A stretch of DNA of 64,000 bases. Origin: Neoroseomonas eburnea (lineage in GTDB: Bacteria; Pseudomonadota; Alphaproteobacteria; Acetobacterales; Acetobacteraceae). A program made the translations under genes and the position numbers. The notes under the pieces are model-generated. The model did no database searches, was not told the DNA's origin, and was given only the letters and a program-made list of their open reading frames with translations. The stretch is taken from assembly GCF_018129005.1 (NCBI RefSeq), contig NZ_JAAEDL010000007.1, positions 62,001-126,000 on the forward strand, read 5' to 3'. Below are positions 1 to 8,076 of this stretch, one piece after another; the stretch's first letter is position 1; each line of letters begins with the position of its first letter.

Positions 1-4
1 GGAG

Positions 5-481
5 ATGCGGAAGGAGGGAATGGGGGGCTATGGGCTCACCGGCCTCCGGAATGCCGCGCTCCGCCGCGGCGCCTGGGTGCATGCCAGCAGCAGGCCGGGC
101 CACGGCCAGTACATGTGCGCCCCGCCAGGCGCGCTGCCGCAGCCCGGTGACATGTACGTGCTGTGCAGCGGCGAAGGGCATGATTTCGGCTGCTGCACCA
201 TCCAGCGAGAGAAGGAAGGCGACCCCTGGCCGCGCTTCCTCGGCGCCAAGGTGGAGCATGTCGGCATCGTCGTGGACACCGGCTGTTCCTGCCTCTGGGT
301 CACCGCCGATGCCGGGCAGGGCAGCAGCCAGATGCAGACCGCGGAGTATGTGCTGCGGAACTTCGATTCCGGCACCGGCTACATGACCGGCGAGCAGGGC
401 CGGGAGGGCAAGCCCATGCGCCGGCTCTGCGGCTGGGTGGACGTGGACCGGTATCCGTACCTCGACGGCTACGGGGGCTGA
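5..481 (+). CDS. C-terminal part of a CHAP/NlpC-like protein (5' end probably outside window)
   Basis: The reading frame is open to the first base of the window. The ATG at 5 follows a GGAG with no spacing, so it is probably internal and the true start lies upstream. Residues about 45-90 hold a PQPGDMYVL segment followed by VEHVGIVVD. This resembles the later part of CHAP or NlpC/P60 peptidoglycan hydrolase domains, where the histidine of HVGI is catalytic; the catalytic cysteine would then be upstream of the window. The end is rich in Cys and Gly (GCSCLWV, RRLCGWVDVDRYPYL). The family call is tentative and no neighbour supports it. Confidence 0.45.
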   Translation: MRKEGMGGYGLTGLRNAALRRGAWVHASSRPGHGQYMCAPPGALPQPGDMYVLCSGEGHDFGCCTIQREKEGDPWPRFLGAKVEHVGIVVDTGCSCLWVTADAGQGSSQMQTAEYVLRNFDSGTGYMTGEQGREGKPMRRLCGWVDVDRYPYLDGYGG

Positions 482-1070
482 CGGCGGAGAGGGTCGGGCG
501 GGCCCTTTCGCATCGATCTGCGCGACGTGCGCAGGCGTGGCTTCCGGCACCGGTCGCGACCCCGCCGCATGGGTCCGGGTGACGGTTCCCGAGGTCCTTC
601 GGCAAGGGAAACCCCGGCCGGGGAGGCTCGGAGGGGGCGGTGCAGCATGCGCGCGGACGTGTGGCGATGAGGGAACCGGAAGGGGGCCTTGGCGGCAGTG
701 CCGCCAAGACCGCCAAAGGCCGCAAGGTCTTTCGAAGGCAAGACCTGGTGTCGGGCAGGACGGGAACTCCGCGGCGACGAAGGAAGCACCGTGCCCGGAG
801 CCTGGAACACCTTCCGGCTGTGCTTCTCGCAGCGTGCCTGTTCGTGCCGGCGTGGCAGTCTCTGCCCGGCACCAGGTATCGGCCGGTCCAGGGTGCACTG
901 CACCCTGGCGGGGTGAGGCTCGGAGAGGGGCAGGGCCCCTCTCCGATCGGCAGCGCCGCAACCTGGGGCGACGCCCCTGCAGCTTCCCGGCCGTCTCCGC
1001 GCAGGTGGCGCGGCGCCCTTCTTCGCCCGGTTGCCTGATTGCCGAAGCGGCGATCTTCGCGGCGCGTGGA
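482..1070. other. Gene-free stretch between the partial CDS and tctC
   Basis: About 590 bases without a credible gene; the open frames here have no family signal and no good start. It lies downstream of two convergent genes. It holds a near-perfect inverted repeat around 732-764 (arms AGGTCTT and AAGACCT) and the strong hairpin at 921-945 listed separately. The sequence resembles the hairpin-rich spacers seen elsewhere in the window. Confidence 0.6.
921..945 (-). terminator. Hairpin downstream of tctC, possible terminator
   Basis: A perfect 11-bp stem (CGGAGAGGGGC with its complement) closes on a 3-base AGG loop. It lies about 125 bases past the stop of the minus-strand tctC gene. There is no T-run after it, so it could stop transcription only weakly or with Rho; it could equally be a dispersed palindrome. 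Confidence 0.35.
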
Positions 1071-2024
1071 TCAATCGCCGCGCACGCCCGCGGCGCGAAT
1101 GACCTCGCCCCAGGACCGCAGGTCGTTCGCGATGCGCTGGTTGAAGACCCGCGTATCCTCGAAATTCGGCGTCAGCCCGTTGGCGAGCAGGCGTTCCCGG
1201 AAGGTCGGGTTCTCGAGCGCCTTGCGCGTCGCCTCGCTCCAGCGCGCGAGGATCTCCTCGCTCATCCCCCTGGGACCGCAGATGCCGAACCAGCCGGCCA
1301 TCTGCAGCCCGGCGACGAAGGCCGAGATCGGCTGCGCCTGGGGAAACAGCGGCGAGCCGGCATCGTCGCCGAGCGCAAGCAGGCGCAATTCGCCCCCGGT
1401 GATCTGGCGCATCACGTCGCCGAGGTTGGTGATCATGAAATCCGTGCGGCCGCCGAGGATGTCCACCACCGCCGGCGTCGCGCCGCGATAGGGCACGTGC
1501 ACGATGTCGAGGCCGGTGCGCGCCTTCAGCAACTCGACCGAAAGATGCTGCGCGGAACCGACGCCGGCCGAGGCGTAGGTCAGCCCGCCGGGCCTGGCGC
1601 GCGCCGCGGCCAGCAGGGAGGGGACATCCTGGTACGATCCGCGCGCGGCGACGACGAGGGCATAGGTGGAGAGTGCGACATTCGCCACGCCCACCATCTC
1701 CGTGCGCGGGTCGATCGGCAGGCTGGCGCCGGGCAGGTTCGGCGTGATGGTCATGCTGCCCATCGGGCATTGCAGCACGGTCATTCCGTCGGGCGCCGAG
1801 CGCGCAACCACCTCGGCGCCGATAAGGCCATTGGCGCCGGTGCGGTTCTCGACGACGCCGCGCGCGCCCATCTGCGGCGGGACGTATTCAGCGATGAGGC
1901 GCGCCATCAGATCCCCGGCGCCACCCGCGGCGAAGCCCGAGATGACGCGGATGGTGCGATCCTGCGCGTAGGCGGGCAGGGCAAGCAATACCGCCGCGGC
2001 GGCGGCAAGCAGGGCACGACGCAT
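1071..2024 (-). CDS. Tripartite tricarboxylate transporter substrate-binding protein (TctC/Bug family)
   Basis: Periplasmic solute-binding protein of about 317 residues. It starts MRRALLAAAAAVLLALPAYAQ, a clear Sec signal peptide with an AYAQ cleavage site. The ATG at 2024 was chosen over an upstream in-frame start because GGGAGGAAAG stands just before it. Family marks include ISGFAAGGAGD near the mature N-terminus, VVENRTGANG, YASAGVGSAQHLSVELL and HVPYRGATPAVVDILGGR. Bug proteins bind small carboxylates, but no TctA/TctB membrane genes are nearby, so the partner is unknown. The gene follows leuB by 93 bases on the same strand and may be the last gene of that operon, which would hint at an organic-acid substrate. 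Confidence 0.9.
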   Translation of the reverse strand: MRRALLAAAAAVLLALPAYAQDRTIRVISGFAAGGAGDLMARLIAEYVPPQMGARGVVENRTGANGLIGAEVVARSAPDGMTVLQCPMGSMTITPNLPGASLPIDPRTEMVGVANVALSTYALVVAARGSYQDVPSLLAAARARPGGLTYASAGVGSAQHLSVELLKARTGLDIVHVPYRGATPAVVDILGGRTDFMITNLGDVMRQITGGELRLLALGDDAGSPLFPQAQPISAFVAGLQMAGWFGICGPRGMSEEILARWSEATRKALENPTFRERLLANGLTPNFEDTRVFNQRIANDLRSWGEVIRAAGVRGD

Positions 2025-2117
2025 GGACTTTCCTCCCTTTCGTTGCAAGGGAGGCTAGGATAGGTCGCGGCAGGTGGCGAGAGGGCACCGCCCCCTCGCG
2101 TTCCCCCGCCAGGAAGT

Positions 2118-3239
2118 TCAGCTTCCTGGACCTTCGGGGAGGGAGGCGTCGAGGGCGGCGAGGACGGCGTCGGTCATGGCGCGCGTGGTGAGGACCGGCT
2201 CACCGTGCACGGCGATGTCGGCCGTCCGGGCGCCGGAGGCGAGTGCCGATCCCACAGCCGCTTCCAGCCGATCGGCTTCGGCCGGCGCCTTCGCGGTCCA
2301 GCGCAGCAGCATCGCGGCGGAGAGGATGGCGCCGAGCGGGTTCGCCACGCCCATGCCGGCGATGTCCGGCGCGGAGCCGTGGATCGGCTCGTAGAGCGCG
2401 CGCCGCCGGCCGGCCGGGTCGGGATCCGACAGCGCGGCCGATGGCAGCATGCCGAGGCTGCCGTTGATCGCCCCCGCGCAGTCCGAAAGGATGTCGCCGA
2501 ACAGGTTGTCGGTGACGATGACATCGAAGCGCGTCGGGGCTCGGCCGAGTTGCAGGGCGCAATTGTCGGCCAGCATGTGCTCGAGCGCCACATCGGCGAA
2601 CTCGCGCGCATGCACGGCGGTCACGACCTCCCGCCACAGCGCGCCGGCCTCCATCACATTCGCCTTGTCGACCGAGGTGACATGGTTGCGCCGCGTCCGC
2701 GCGAGCGTGAAGGCGAAGCGCGCGACGCGGGCGATCTCGGCTTCGGTGTAGGCATGGGTGTTGAGGCCCCAGCGCGTGCCGTCGGGCAAGGTCTGGATGC
2801 CGCGCGGCGTGCCGAAATAGACGCCGGCCGTCAGTTCCCGCACGAAGACCAGGTCGGCGCCGGCGATGGTGCGGGCCTTGTAGGGGGAGGCCTCGGCGAG
2901 CGCGGGCTGCGCCTTCACCGGGCGGAGATTGGCGAAGACGTCGAGCGCCTTGCGCATGCGCAGCAGCGAGCCCTTGCGCCGTTCCTCCGGCGGGATGTGC
3001 TTCTGGTCGAGGCTGCCCGTCGCGCCGAACAGCAGCGCATCGGCGGCCATGATCGCATCCCAGGTGGCGTCGGGCATGGTGGTGCGCTGTTCCGCCCAGG
3101 CGGCGGCGCCGAAGAGGCGCCGTTCCATGGCGAGCGGCACGGCGCGCCTGCGCACGAACCATTCGAGGACGCGGACGGCCTCGTCGGTGACTTCGGGGCC
3201 GATGCCGTCGCCGGGCAGGACGACGATGCGCAGTGTCAT
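2118..3239 (-). CDS. leuB: 3-isopropylmalate dehydrogenase (LeuB)
   Basis: 373 residues, usual for LeuB, which oxidatively decarboxylates 3-isopropylmalate with NAD+ in leucine synthesis. Visible motifs: VLPGDGIGPEV at the N-terminus, FANLRP (102-107), RELTAGVYFGTPRG (134-147), Lys in SVDKANVM (about 192), the metal-binding aspartates of DNLFGDILSD (244-253), and EPIHGSAPDIAG near the end. The substrate loop reads RRKGSLLRMRK (87-97); classical enzymes have a Glu where this has Arg/Lys, so the preferred side chain may differ. The ATG overlaps the leuD stop by 4 bases (ATGA), so the two are translationally coupled. Confidence 0.92.
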   Translation of the reverse strand: MTLRIVVLPGDGIGPEVTDEAVRVLEWFVRRRAVPLAMERRLFGAAAWAEQRTTMPDATWDAIMAADALLFGATGSLDQKHIPPEERRKGSLLRMRKALDVFANLRPVKAQPALAEASPYKARTIAGADLVFVRELTAGVYFGTPRGIQTLPDGTRWGLNTHAYTEAEIARVARFAFTLARTRRNHVTSVDKANVMEAGALWREVVTAVHAREFADVALEHMLADNCALQLGRAPTRFDVIVTDNLFGDILSDCAGAINGSLGMLPSAALSDPDPAGRRRALYEPIHGSAPDIAGMGVANPLGAILSAAMLLRWTAKAPAEADRLEAAVGSALASGARTADIAVHGEPVLTTRAMTDAVLAALDASLPEGPGS

Positions 3240-3862
3240 CTTTGGACGGTCTCCCAGACCCAGGGGCGGGCGGCGCGGTCGGCCGCCTGCCAGGCGGCGA
3301 TGTGCTGTCGGAGGCGCAGCGTGAGCGCGATGTCGTCGAGGCCTTCGAGCAGGGCGTCGCGCTTGCGCGCGTCGATGCTGAACGGAATCTCCGCGCCCTC
3401 CGGCGTGACGACGAGCCGGCGCGCGAGGTCGACAATGGTGTGGCGCGCACCTTGCGCGGCTTCCGTCTCCGCGGCGATGCGGTGGATGACGTCCTCGGGC
3501 AGGAGGATCGGCAGCATCCCGTTCTGGAAGCAGTTGTTGTGGAAGATGTCGCCGAAGGACGGCGCGAGCACGGCGCGGAAACCCATGCCCATCAGCGCCC
3601 AGACGGCGCCTTCGCGCGAGGAGCCGCAGCCGAAGTTCGGGCCGGCGAGCAGGATCGGGCTGCCGCGGTATTGCGGGCGGTTCAGCACGAAGTCGGGGTT
3701 CTCGGACCCGTCCCCGGCGTAGCGCAGGCGCTCGAAGGCATAGGGGCCGAGGCCGGTGCGGCCGCTGCCGACCAGGCGCTGGATCGGGATGATGACGTCG
3801 GTGTCGATGTTCGGCCGCAGCAGCGGCGCCGCGGGGCCGGCGACGGTGGTGAACTTCTCCAT
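3236..3862 (-). CDS. leuD: 3-isopropylmalate dehydratase small subunit (LeuD)
   Basis: 208 residues, normal for the small (swivelling) subunit of isopropylmalate isomerase. It pairs with LeuC to interconvert 2- and 3-isopropylmalate. Family marks: RPNIDTDVIIPIQRL (16-30), the LAGPNFGCGSSREGAVWAL core (72-90), and GDIFHNNCFQNGMLPI. It starts 12 bases after leuC and overlaps leuB by ATGA, giving the order leuC-leuD-leuB. Confidence 0.93.
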   Translation of the reverse strand: MEKFTTVAGPAAPLLRPNIDTDVIIPIQRLVGSGRTGLGPYAFERLRYAGDGSENPDFVLNRPQYRGSPILLAGPNFGCGSSREGAVWALMGMGFRAVLAPSFGDIFHNNCFQNGMLPILLPEDVIHRIAAETEAAQGARHTIVDLARRLVVTPEGAEIPFSIDARKRDALLEGLDDIALTLRLRQHIAAWQAADRAARPWVWETVQR

Positions 3863-3874
3863 GCGCGCGCCTCC

Positions 3875-5326
3875 CTATGCCGCGAAGTGCCGGACATCGG
3901 CGATGGCGCCGGCCACCGCCGCGGCCGCCGCCATCGCCGGGGAGGCGAGGTGGGTGCGCGCCCCGGTGCCCTGGCGGCCGACGAAGTTGCGGTTGGAGGT
4001 GGAGACGCAGCGCGCGCCGGGCGGCACGGCCTCGCCGTTCGCGGCGACGCAGAGGGCGCAGCCTGGCTCGCGCCATTCGAAGCCGGCCTCGCGGAAGGCG
4101 GTGTGCAGGCCCTCGGCTTCCGCGGCGTGCTTCACGCGTTCGGAGCCGGGCACCACCCAGGCGGTGACATGCGGCGCCACCTTGCGGCCACGCAGCACGG
4201 CGGCGGCGGCGCGCAGATCCTCGATCCGCGAATTGGTGCAGGAGCCGATGAAGACCCAGTCGACCCTCGTGCCCGCGATCGGGGCGCCGGGCGTGAGGCC
4301 CATGTAGGCAAGCGCGGCTTCCCAGGCGGCGCGCTGCTCGGCGTCGGCGGCGGCGGCAAGCTCCGGCACGCGGCCGGTCACGGCCAGCACCTGCTCCGGG
4401 CTGGTGCCCCAGGTGATCTGCGGGGCGATGTCGCGCATGTCGATGAGAAGGTCGCGGTCGAAGCTGGCGCCGTCATCGGTCCGCAGGTCGCGCCATGCTG
4501 TCACGGCGGCATCCCAGGCGGCGCCCTTCGGCGCGAAGTCGCGGCCGGCGAGCCATGCGAAGGTGGTCTCGTCCGGCGCCACCATGCCCATCCTGGCGCC
4601 CATCTCGATCGAGAGGTTGCACAGGGTCAGCCGGCCTTCGACGGACAGCGCGCGCACGGCCGAGCCGGCGTATTCGACCGCGTGGCCGGTGCCCGCGCCG
4701 GCGCCGAAGCGGCCAATGGCCGCGAGGATCATGTCCTTGGGCGTGACGCCCGGCGGTGCCGCGCCCTCGAAGCGGATGCGCATGCTTCGGGGCTTTTTCT
4801 GCGGCAGGGTCTGGGTGGCCAGCACGTGCTTGAGTTCCGACGCGCCGATGCCGAAGGCGAGCGCGCCGACGCCGCCGTTGGTGCAGGTGTGGCTGTCGCC
4901 GCAGACCAGCGTCGTGCCCGGCAGCACGAGGCCGAGCTCCGGCGCCATGACGTGCACGATGCCGTTGCCGTCCTGGCCGAGGTCGAAGAGCCGGATGCCG
5001 GTCTCCCGCGCCCGCGCGCGCAGGCCGGCGAGCAGGCGGCCGCCTTCGGGAAAGGTCTCGGCCGTGCGGCCGGGAGCCGAGGAGACGGCATGATCGGGCG
5101 TCGCGAAGACCAGGTCCGGGCGGGCCAGGCTGTAGCCGCCCTCGCCGACTTCCCGCAGCGCGCGGGCACCGGAGAGGTCGTGCAGCAGCACGCGGTCGCA
5201 ATGGAGCAGGGTCCAGCCGTCACCGAGATCCGCGACGACGTGGGGGTCCCAGATCCGATCGAGGAGGGTCGCGGGCAAGGTCGGGGAGGGCAGGTCCGGC
5301 TTCGGTGCGGGTCGTAGGTCCGGCAT
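3875..5326 (-). CDS. leuC: 3-isopropylmalate dehydratase large subunit (LeuC)
   Basis: 483 residues from the ATG at 5326, which has AAGGGGAAG before it; an in-frame ATG 24 codons upstream adds an unlikely leader. This is the aconitase-fold subunit with a [4Fe-4S] cluster. The ligands are Cys363 in FIGSCTNSR and Cys423/Cys426 in PGCALC. CGDSHTCTNGGVGA (142-155) is the usual substrate-site segment. After the CxxC it reads VAANGE where typical LeuC has LAMN-type residues, so this could be a paralogue acting on a related dicarboxylate. It heads the leuCDB-tctC gene run; its promoter must lie in 5327-6070. Confidence 0.92.
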   Translation of the reverse strand: MPDLRPAPKPDLPSPTLPATLLDRIWDPHVVADLGDGWTLLHCDRVLLHDLSGARALREVGEGGYSLARPDLVFATPDHAVSSAPGRTAETFPEGGRLLAGLRARARETGIRLFDLGQDGNGIVHVMAPELGLVLPGTTLVCGDSHTCTNGGVGALAFGIGASELKHVLATQTLPQKKPRSMRIRFEGAAPPGVTPKDMILAAIGRFGAGAGTGHAVEYAGSAVRALSVEGRLTLCNLSIEMGARMGMVAPDETTFAWLAGRDFAPKGAAWDAAVTAWRDLRTDDGASFDRDLLIDMRDIAPQITWGTSPEQVLAVTGRVPELAAAADAEQRAAWEAALAYMGLTPGAPIAGTRVDWVFIGSCTNSRIEDLRAAAAVLRGRKVAPHVTAWVVPGSERVKHAAEAEGLHTAFREAGFEWREPGCALCVAANGEAVPPGARCVSTSNRNFVGRQGTGARTHLASPAMAAAAAVAGAIADVRHFAA

Positions 5327-6070
5327 TGGCGCTTCCCCTTGTTGTTCTTGAAGGGGCGGGGCAAGGCCGCGCCCACCCCGGACAGCGGGCGGCATCACGC
5401 CGCGCCGTCACGGCGCGGTCAAGCCGAGCCGCGTCGTGGGTGGAGAAGCACCGCAGGGCGATGCCGCATCCCCGGGTCGATGCACCACCGGGTCTGCTGC
5501 CCGGATTGCCGCAGACCACGCCCCATCGCGCTGCCACGCCCAGGGGGTGCGAGACCGCCTGCATCCGGGAGACGCGCCGGGTGCGGCGTCGTGCGCATGC
5601 GTGGCGAAGCCGGACGAGGATTGAGGGCCCTGTCGCGCCGAACCGACCGAGTGAAGTCGGATCGTCGCCTCCGCACGGCACTCGTCTCCCGGCAGAAACA
5701 ATCACATTGTCGTGATTCTTGGCGGGGCGGCCAGTCGGGATCCTCCGAGTGTCACAGGGCCCACTAATGGGGGCAGCGCCGCCGCGCGCCTACAATCTTT
5801 TGGTGTGCTGCGCCTTGCTCGATTACCTGCCGGATGGGCCGGAACCCGCGAAGCGGAAGCTGCCTCGAAGCGAGTGTCATAAAATGAGACATTAGCATGT
5901 TTTTTTGGCGTTGACGTTTCGTTAACGAGTATGTTTGTGTCCCGGTGACGCGGTCGTCCACCCCAGGTGGTGATCCGCTTCGCATCTCTCCTACGCGAAC
6001 CCTGACGAGCGGGTGTGGGGGAGGTGGTGCAGAACAGGCTCGTTTTTGAGATGCATCGAAGGGGATCGAC
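5327..6070. other. Divergent promoter region between leuC and the pilus operon
   Basis: About 740 bases without a convincing gene. The leuC-proximal part (to about 5750) is GC-rich and featureless apart from short inverted repeats. From about 5870 to 5945 the sequence turns distinctly AT-rich (a run of seven T, several TTAA-like words), the likely promoter zone of the flp/tad operon, and it includes the CtrA-like box listed separately. A 125-base leader then precedes the pilin ATG. Confidence 0.6.
5911..5926 (+). promoter_or_regulatory. CtrA-like box upstream of the Flp pilin gene
   Basis: TTGA-CGTTTCG-TTAAC matches the CtrA consensus TTAA-N7-TTAAC with one mismatch. It lies in the AT-rich patch about 145 bases before the first pilin ATG. 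CtrA is known to drive the pilin promoter in Caulobacter; its use here is inferred from the motif and the gene order. TTGACG could also act as a -35 element. Confidence 0.4.
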
Positions 6071-6271
6071 ATGATTCGCAATTTCCTGGCTTCCTTCCGC
6101 GCCGCCGCTTCCGACAAGAAGGGCGTGACCGCGGCCGAGTACGCCATCCTGGCGGTGGGCATCGTGATCGTGGTCGGCGGCGCCGTGATGGCGTTCGAGG
6201 GCACGCTGTCCTCGGCGTTCAGCAACATCGGCACGCAGATCCTGAACCAGCAGGGCTCGCTCCAGAACTGA
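6071..6271 (+). CDS. flp: Flp-type pilin (major subunit candidate)
   Basis: 66-residue Flp/Fap prepilin. A short basic leader ends in KKG, followed by VTAAEYAILAVGIVIVVGGA; this is the Flp processing site (cut after Gly, mature protein with Glu5-Tyr6) and the hydrophobic helix that packs in the fibre. AAGGGGATC precedes the ATG. It is the first gene of the pilus operon and has the strongest leader region, so it is the likely major pilin. The length is typical of Flp pilins. Confidence 0.93.
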   Translation: MIRNFLASFRAAASDKKGVTAAEYAILAVGIVIVVGGAVMAFEGTLSSAFSNIGTQILNQQGSLQN

Positions 6272-6422
6272 TCTGCCGGTTGGCGCCGGCCGCGCGATCT
6301 CGCATTGTCGCGGCCGGTGTCCGCTGATCTTACGGCGCATGTTTCCGCAGGCGTCGTGTAACCTTGGGGCACGGCGCTACGGCGATGATGCCTCGGGCCG
6401 TTCGAGGAAAGGGTGGCATCGC

Positions 6423-6647
6423 ATGACAGCGTTGGCAGCTCTGCAGCGGCTGAGGGACCTCGTCGCTGGCCTGGAACGGGACCGAAGGGGTGTCACCGCG
6501 GCCGAATACGCGATCCTCGCCGTGGGGGTCGTCGTCGTCGTCGCTTCCGCCGTCGTGGTGATCGGCGATCCGTTGTACGGCGCCATGGCGATCGCGGGGC
6601 AGGGCGTGCTGGACGTCCAGTCCTCCATCGCGCAGTCGTCGCGCTGA
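6423..6647 (+). CDS. Second Flp-type pilin
   Basis: 74 residues. Its core RRGVTAAEYAILAVGVVVVV is nearly identical to that of the first pilin, but the leader is longer (about 22 residues before the cleavage Gly) and the C-terminal tail differs. The ATG at 6423 follows GGAAAGGG; an upstream in-frame start has none. It could be a minor pilin or a paralogue used in other conditions. It lies 151 bases after flp and 43 before cpaA. Confidence 0.88.
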   Translation: MTALAALQRLRDLVAGLERDRRGVTAAEYAILAVGVVVVVASAVVVIGDPLYGAMAIAGQGVLDVQSSIAQSSR

Positions 6648-6690
6648 GCGGAACTCCAGCCAGGTTTCAGCCATTCGGGAGGGATGCCGC

Positions 6691-7200
6691 ATGAGCGGCC
6701 TGCTGCTGTTCCAGGTCGTCGCCATCCCGCTCCTGGTTTTCGCAGCGGCGCGGGACGTCGCGACCCGGCTCATTCCCGACACCGTCTCCATCGTCATCGC
6801 CCTTGCCGGCCTCGCGGCCCGGCTGTCCCAGGGCTGGTCGGAGGCAGGCTATTCGGTGCTGATCGGCGCCGGTCTCTTCGTCGCGCTGCTGCCGCTCGCC
6901 GCCCGCGGCATGCTCGGCGGCGGCGACGTCAAGCTCATGAGCGCGATGGCCGTCGGGCTCGCGCCCTTCGACACCTGGCACTTCATCGTGGTCACCGTCT
7001 TTGCCGGCGGCGTCCTGGGCATCGCCTACATCCTGGGCCGCTTCCTGGTTCCACAGCCCCGAGTCGCGGGCGGCGGCACGCTGCTGCGCCGGGTGCTGGC
7101 GGTCGAGGCCTGGCGCGTGCGCCGGCGCGGCCCGCTTCCCTACGCCGTCGCGATCGCGGTCGGCGGCATTCTCGTCCTTCTCTCCTTGCCGAGGGCCTGA
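6691..7200 (+). CDS. cpaA: Prepilin peptidase, CpaA/TadV family
   Basis: 169-residue polytopic inner-membrane aspartyl peptidase that would process the Flp prepilins. The two catalytic aspartates are expected at RDVATRLIPD (about 21-30) and in GGGDVKLMSAM (about 75-85), the latter being the GxGD motif of type IV prepilin peptidases. Several hydrophobic segments cover most of the protein, and the methylase domain of PilD enzymes is absent, as in the short CpaA type. GGGAGGG lies before the ATG. Confidence 0.93.
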   Translation: MSGLLLFQVVAIPLLVFAAARDVATRLIPDTVSIVIALAGLAARLSQGWSEAGYSVLIGAGLFVALLPLAARGMLGGGDVKLMSAMAVGLAPFDTWHFIVVTVFAGGVLGIAYILGRFLVPQPRVAGGGTLLRRVLAVEAWRVRRRGPLPYAVAIAVGGILVLLSLPRA

Positions 7201-7203
7201 CCC

Positions 7204-8076
7204 ATGTTCCTGCGGCTCCTGGTCGTCTTCTCCCTCATCCTGAGCGCCACCGGCCTCGGCATCCTGGCGCTGCAGCTCCTGCAGCCGCCGCCGGGGGCGC
7301 CGCCGCAGGTCGCGCGAGTCGAGGCCCCGCCGGTCGTCGCGCCGGCGCCGCGGGTGCGCATGGTGGTGGCCGCCCGGCCGCTGTCCATCGGCACGCTGCT
7401 GAAGGACGAGGACTTCCGCGAGGCCGAGGTCACCGGCGACGCGGTGCCGGAAGGCGCCTTCACCGGCGGCGCAGCCTCGCTCGCCGAACTGCGTGGCGCG
7501 CTGCTGCGCCGCTTCATCGATCCCAACCAGCCGGTCCTGACGACCGATGTGCTGCGGCCGCGCGACCGCGGCTTCCTCGCCGCCGTGCTGCGGCCGGGCA
7601 CGCGCGCCATCTCCATCGGAGTCGATGTCGTCACCGGTGCCTCGGGCCTCATCTGGCCGGGCGACGAAGTCGACATGATTCTCACGCAAAACCTCACGAC
7701 CAGCACCAACGGCGCAGATGCGCCTGGACGCCGCGTGGTCGGCGAGACCATCCTGTCCGCCGTGCGGGTGATCGCGGTGGATCAACAGATCAGTCACAGC
7801 GGAGCGGACACAACGGCGGGTCGAGTCGTGGCGCGCACCGTCACGCTCGAGGTCACGCCCGAGCAGGCGGAACGCCTGGCGGTCGCGACTCAACTCGGCC
7901 GCATCTCCCTCGTCGTGCGCTCCATCGAGGGCGTGCCCGAGGCGACCGGTCCGCGTCCTTCGCTTGTCTTCGGCTCTGACGTCTCCTCTGCGCTCACCGG
8001 ACCGCAGGCGCCCGCACCCACGACGCGCATGCGCATCATCCAGGGCGGGTCCCAGCAGGAGGTCACTTTCCGATGA
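7204..8076 (+). CDS. cpaB: Flp pilus assembly protein CpaB (RcpC)
   Basis: 290 residues. An N-terminal membrane anchor (LLVVFSLILSATGLGILAL) is followed by a proline-rich linker and a SAF-type domain: VVAARPLSIGTLLKDEDF, then GDAVPEGAFTG and RRFIDPNQPVLTTDVL. The domain RPGTRAISIGVDVVTGASGLIWPGDEVDMILT is the RcpC-like part. CpaB proteins sit at the periplasmic side and work with the secretin. It starts 3 bases after cpaA and overlaps cpaC by 4 bases. Confidence 0.92.
   Translation: MFLRLLVVFSLILSATGLGILALQLLQPPPGAPPQVARVEAPPVVAPAPRVRMVVAARPLSIGTLLKDEDFREAEVTGDAVPEGAFTGGAASLAELRGALLRRFIDPNQPVLTTDVLRPRDRGFLAAVLRPGTRAISIGVDVVTGASGLIWPGDEVDMILTQNLTTSTNGADAPGRRVVGETILSAVRVIAVDQQISHSGADTTAGRVVARTVTLEVTPEQAERLAVATQLGRISLVVRSIEGVPEATGPRPSLVFGSDVSSALTGPQAPAPTTRMRIIQGGSQQEVTFR

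Noticed and set aside
537-2063. 508-codon plus-strand frame over tctC
   Set aside because: Antisense to a clear TctC with signal peptide and ribosome site; composition is typical of a shadow frame.
5903-5925. Sigma-54 promoter (TGGC...TTTCG) before flp
   Set aside because: The GG and GC elements are not at the required 10-base spacing.
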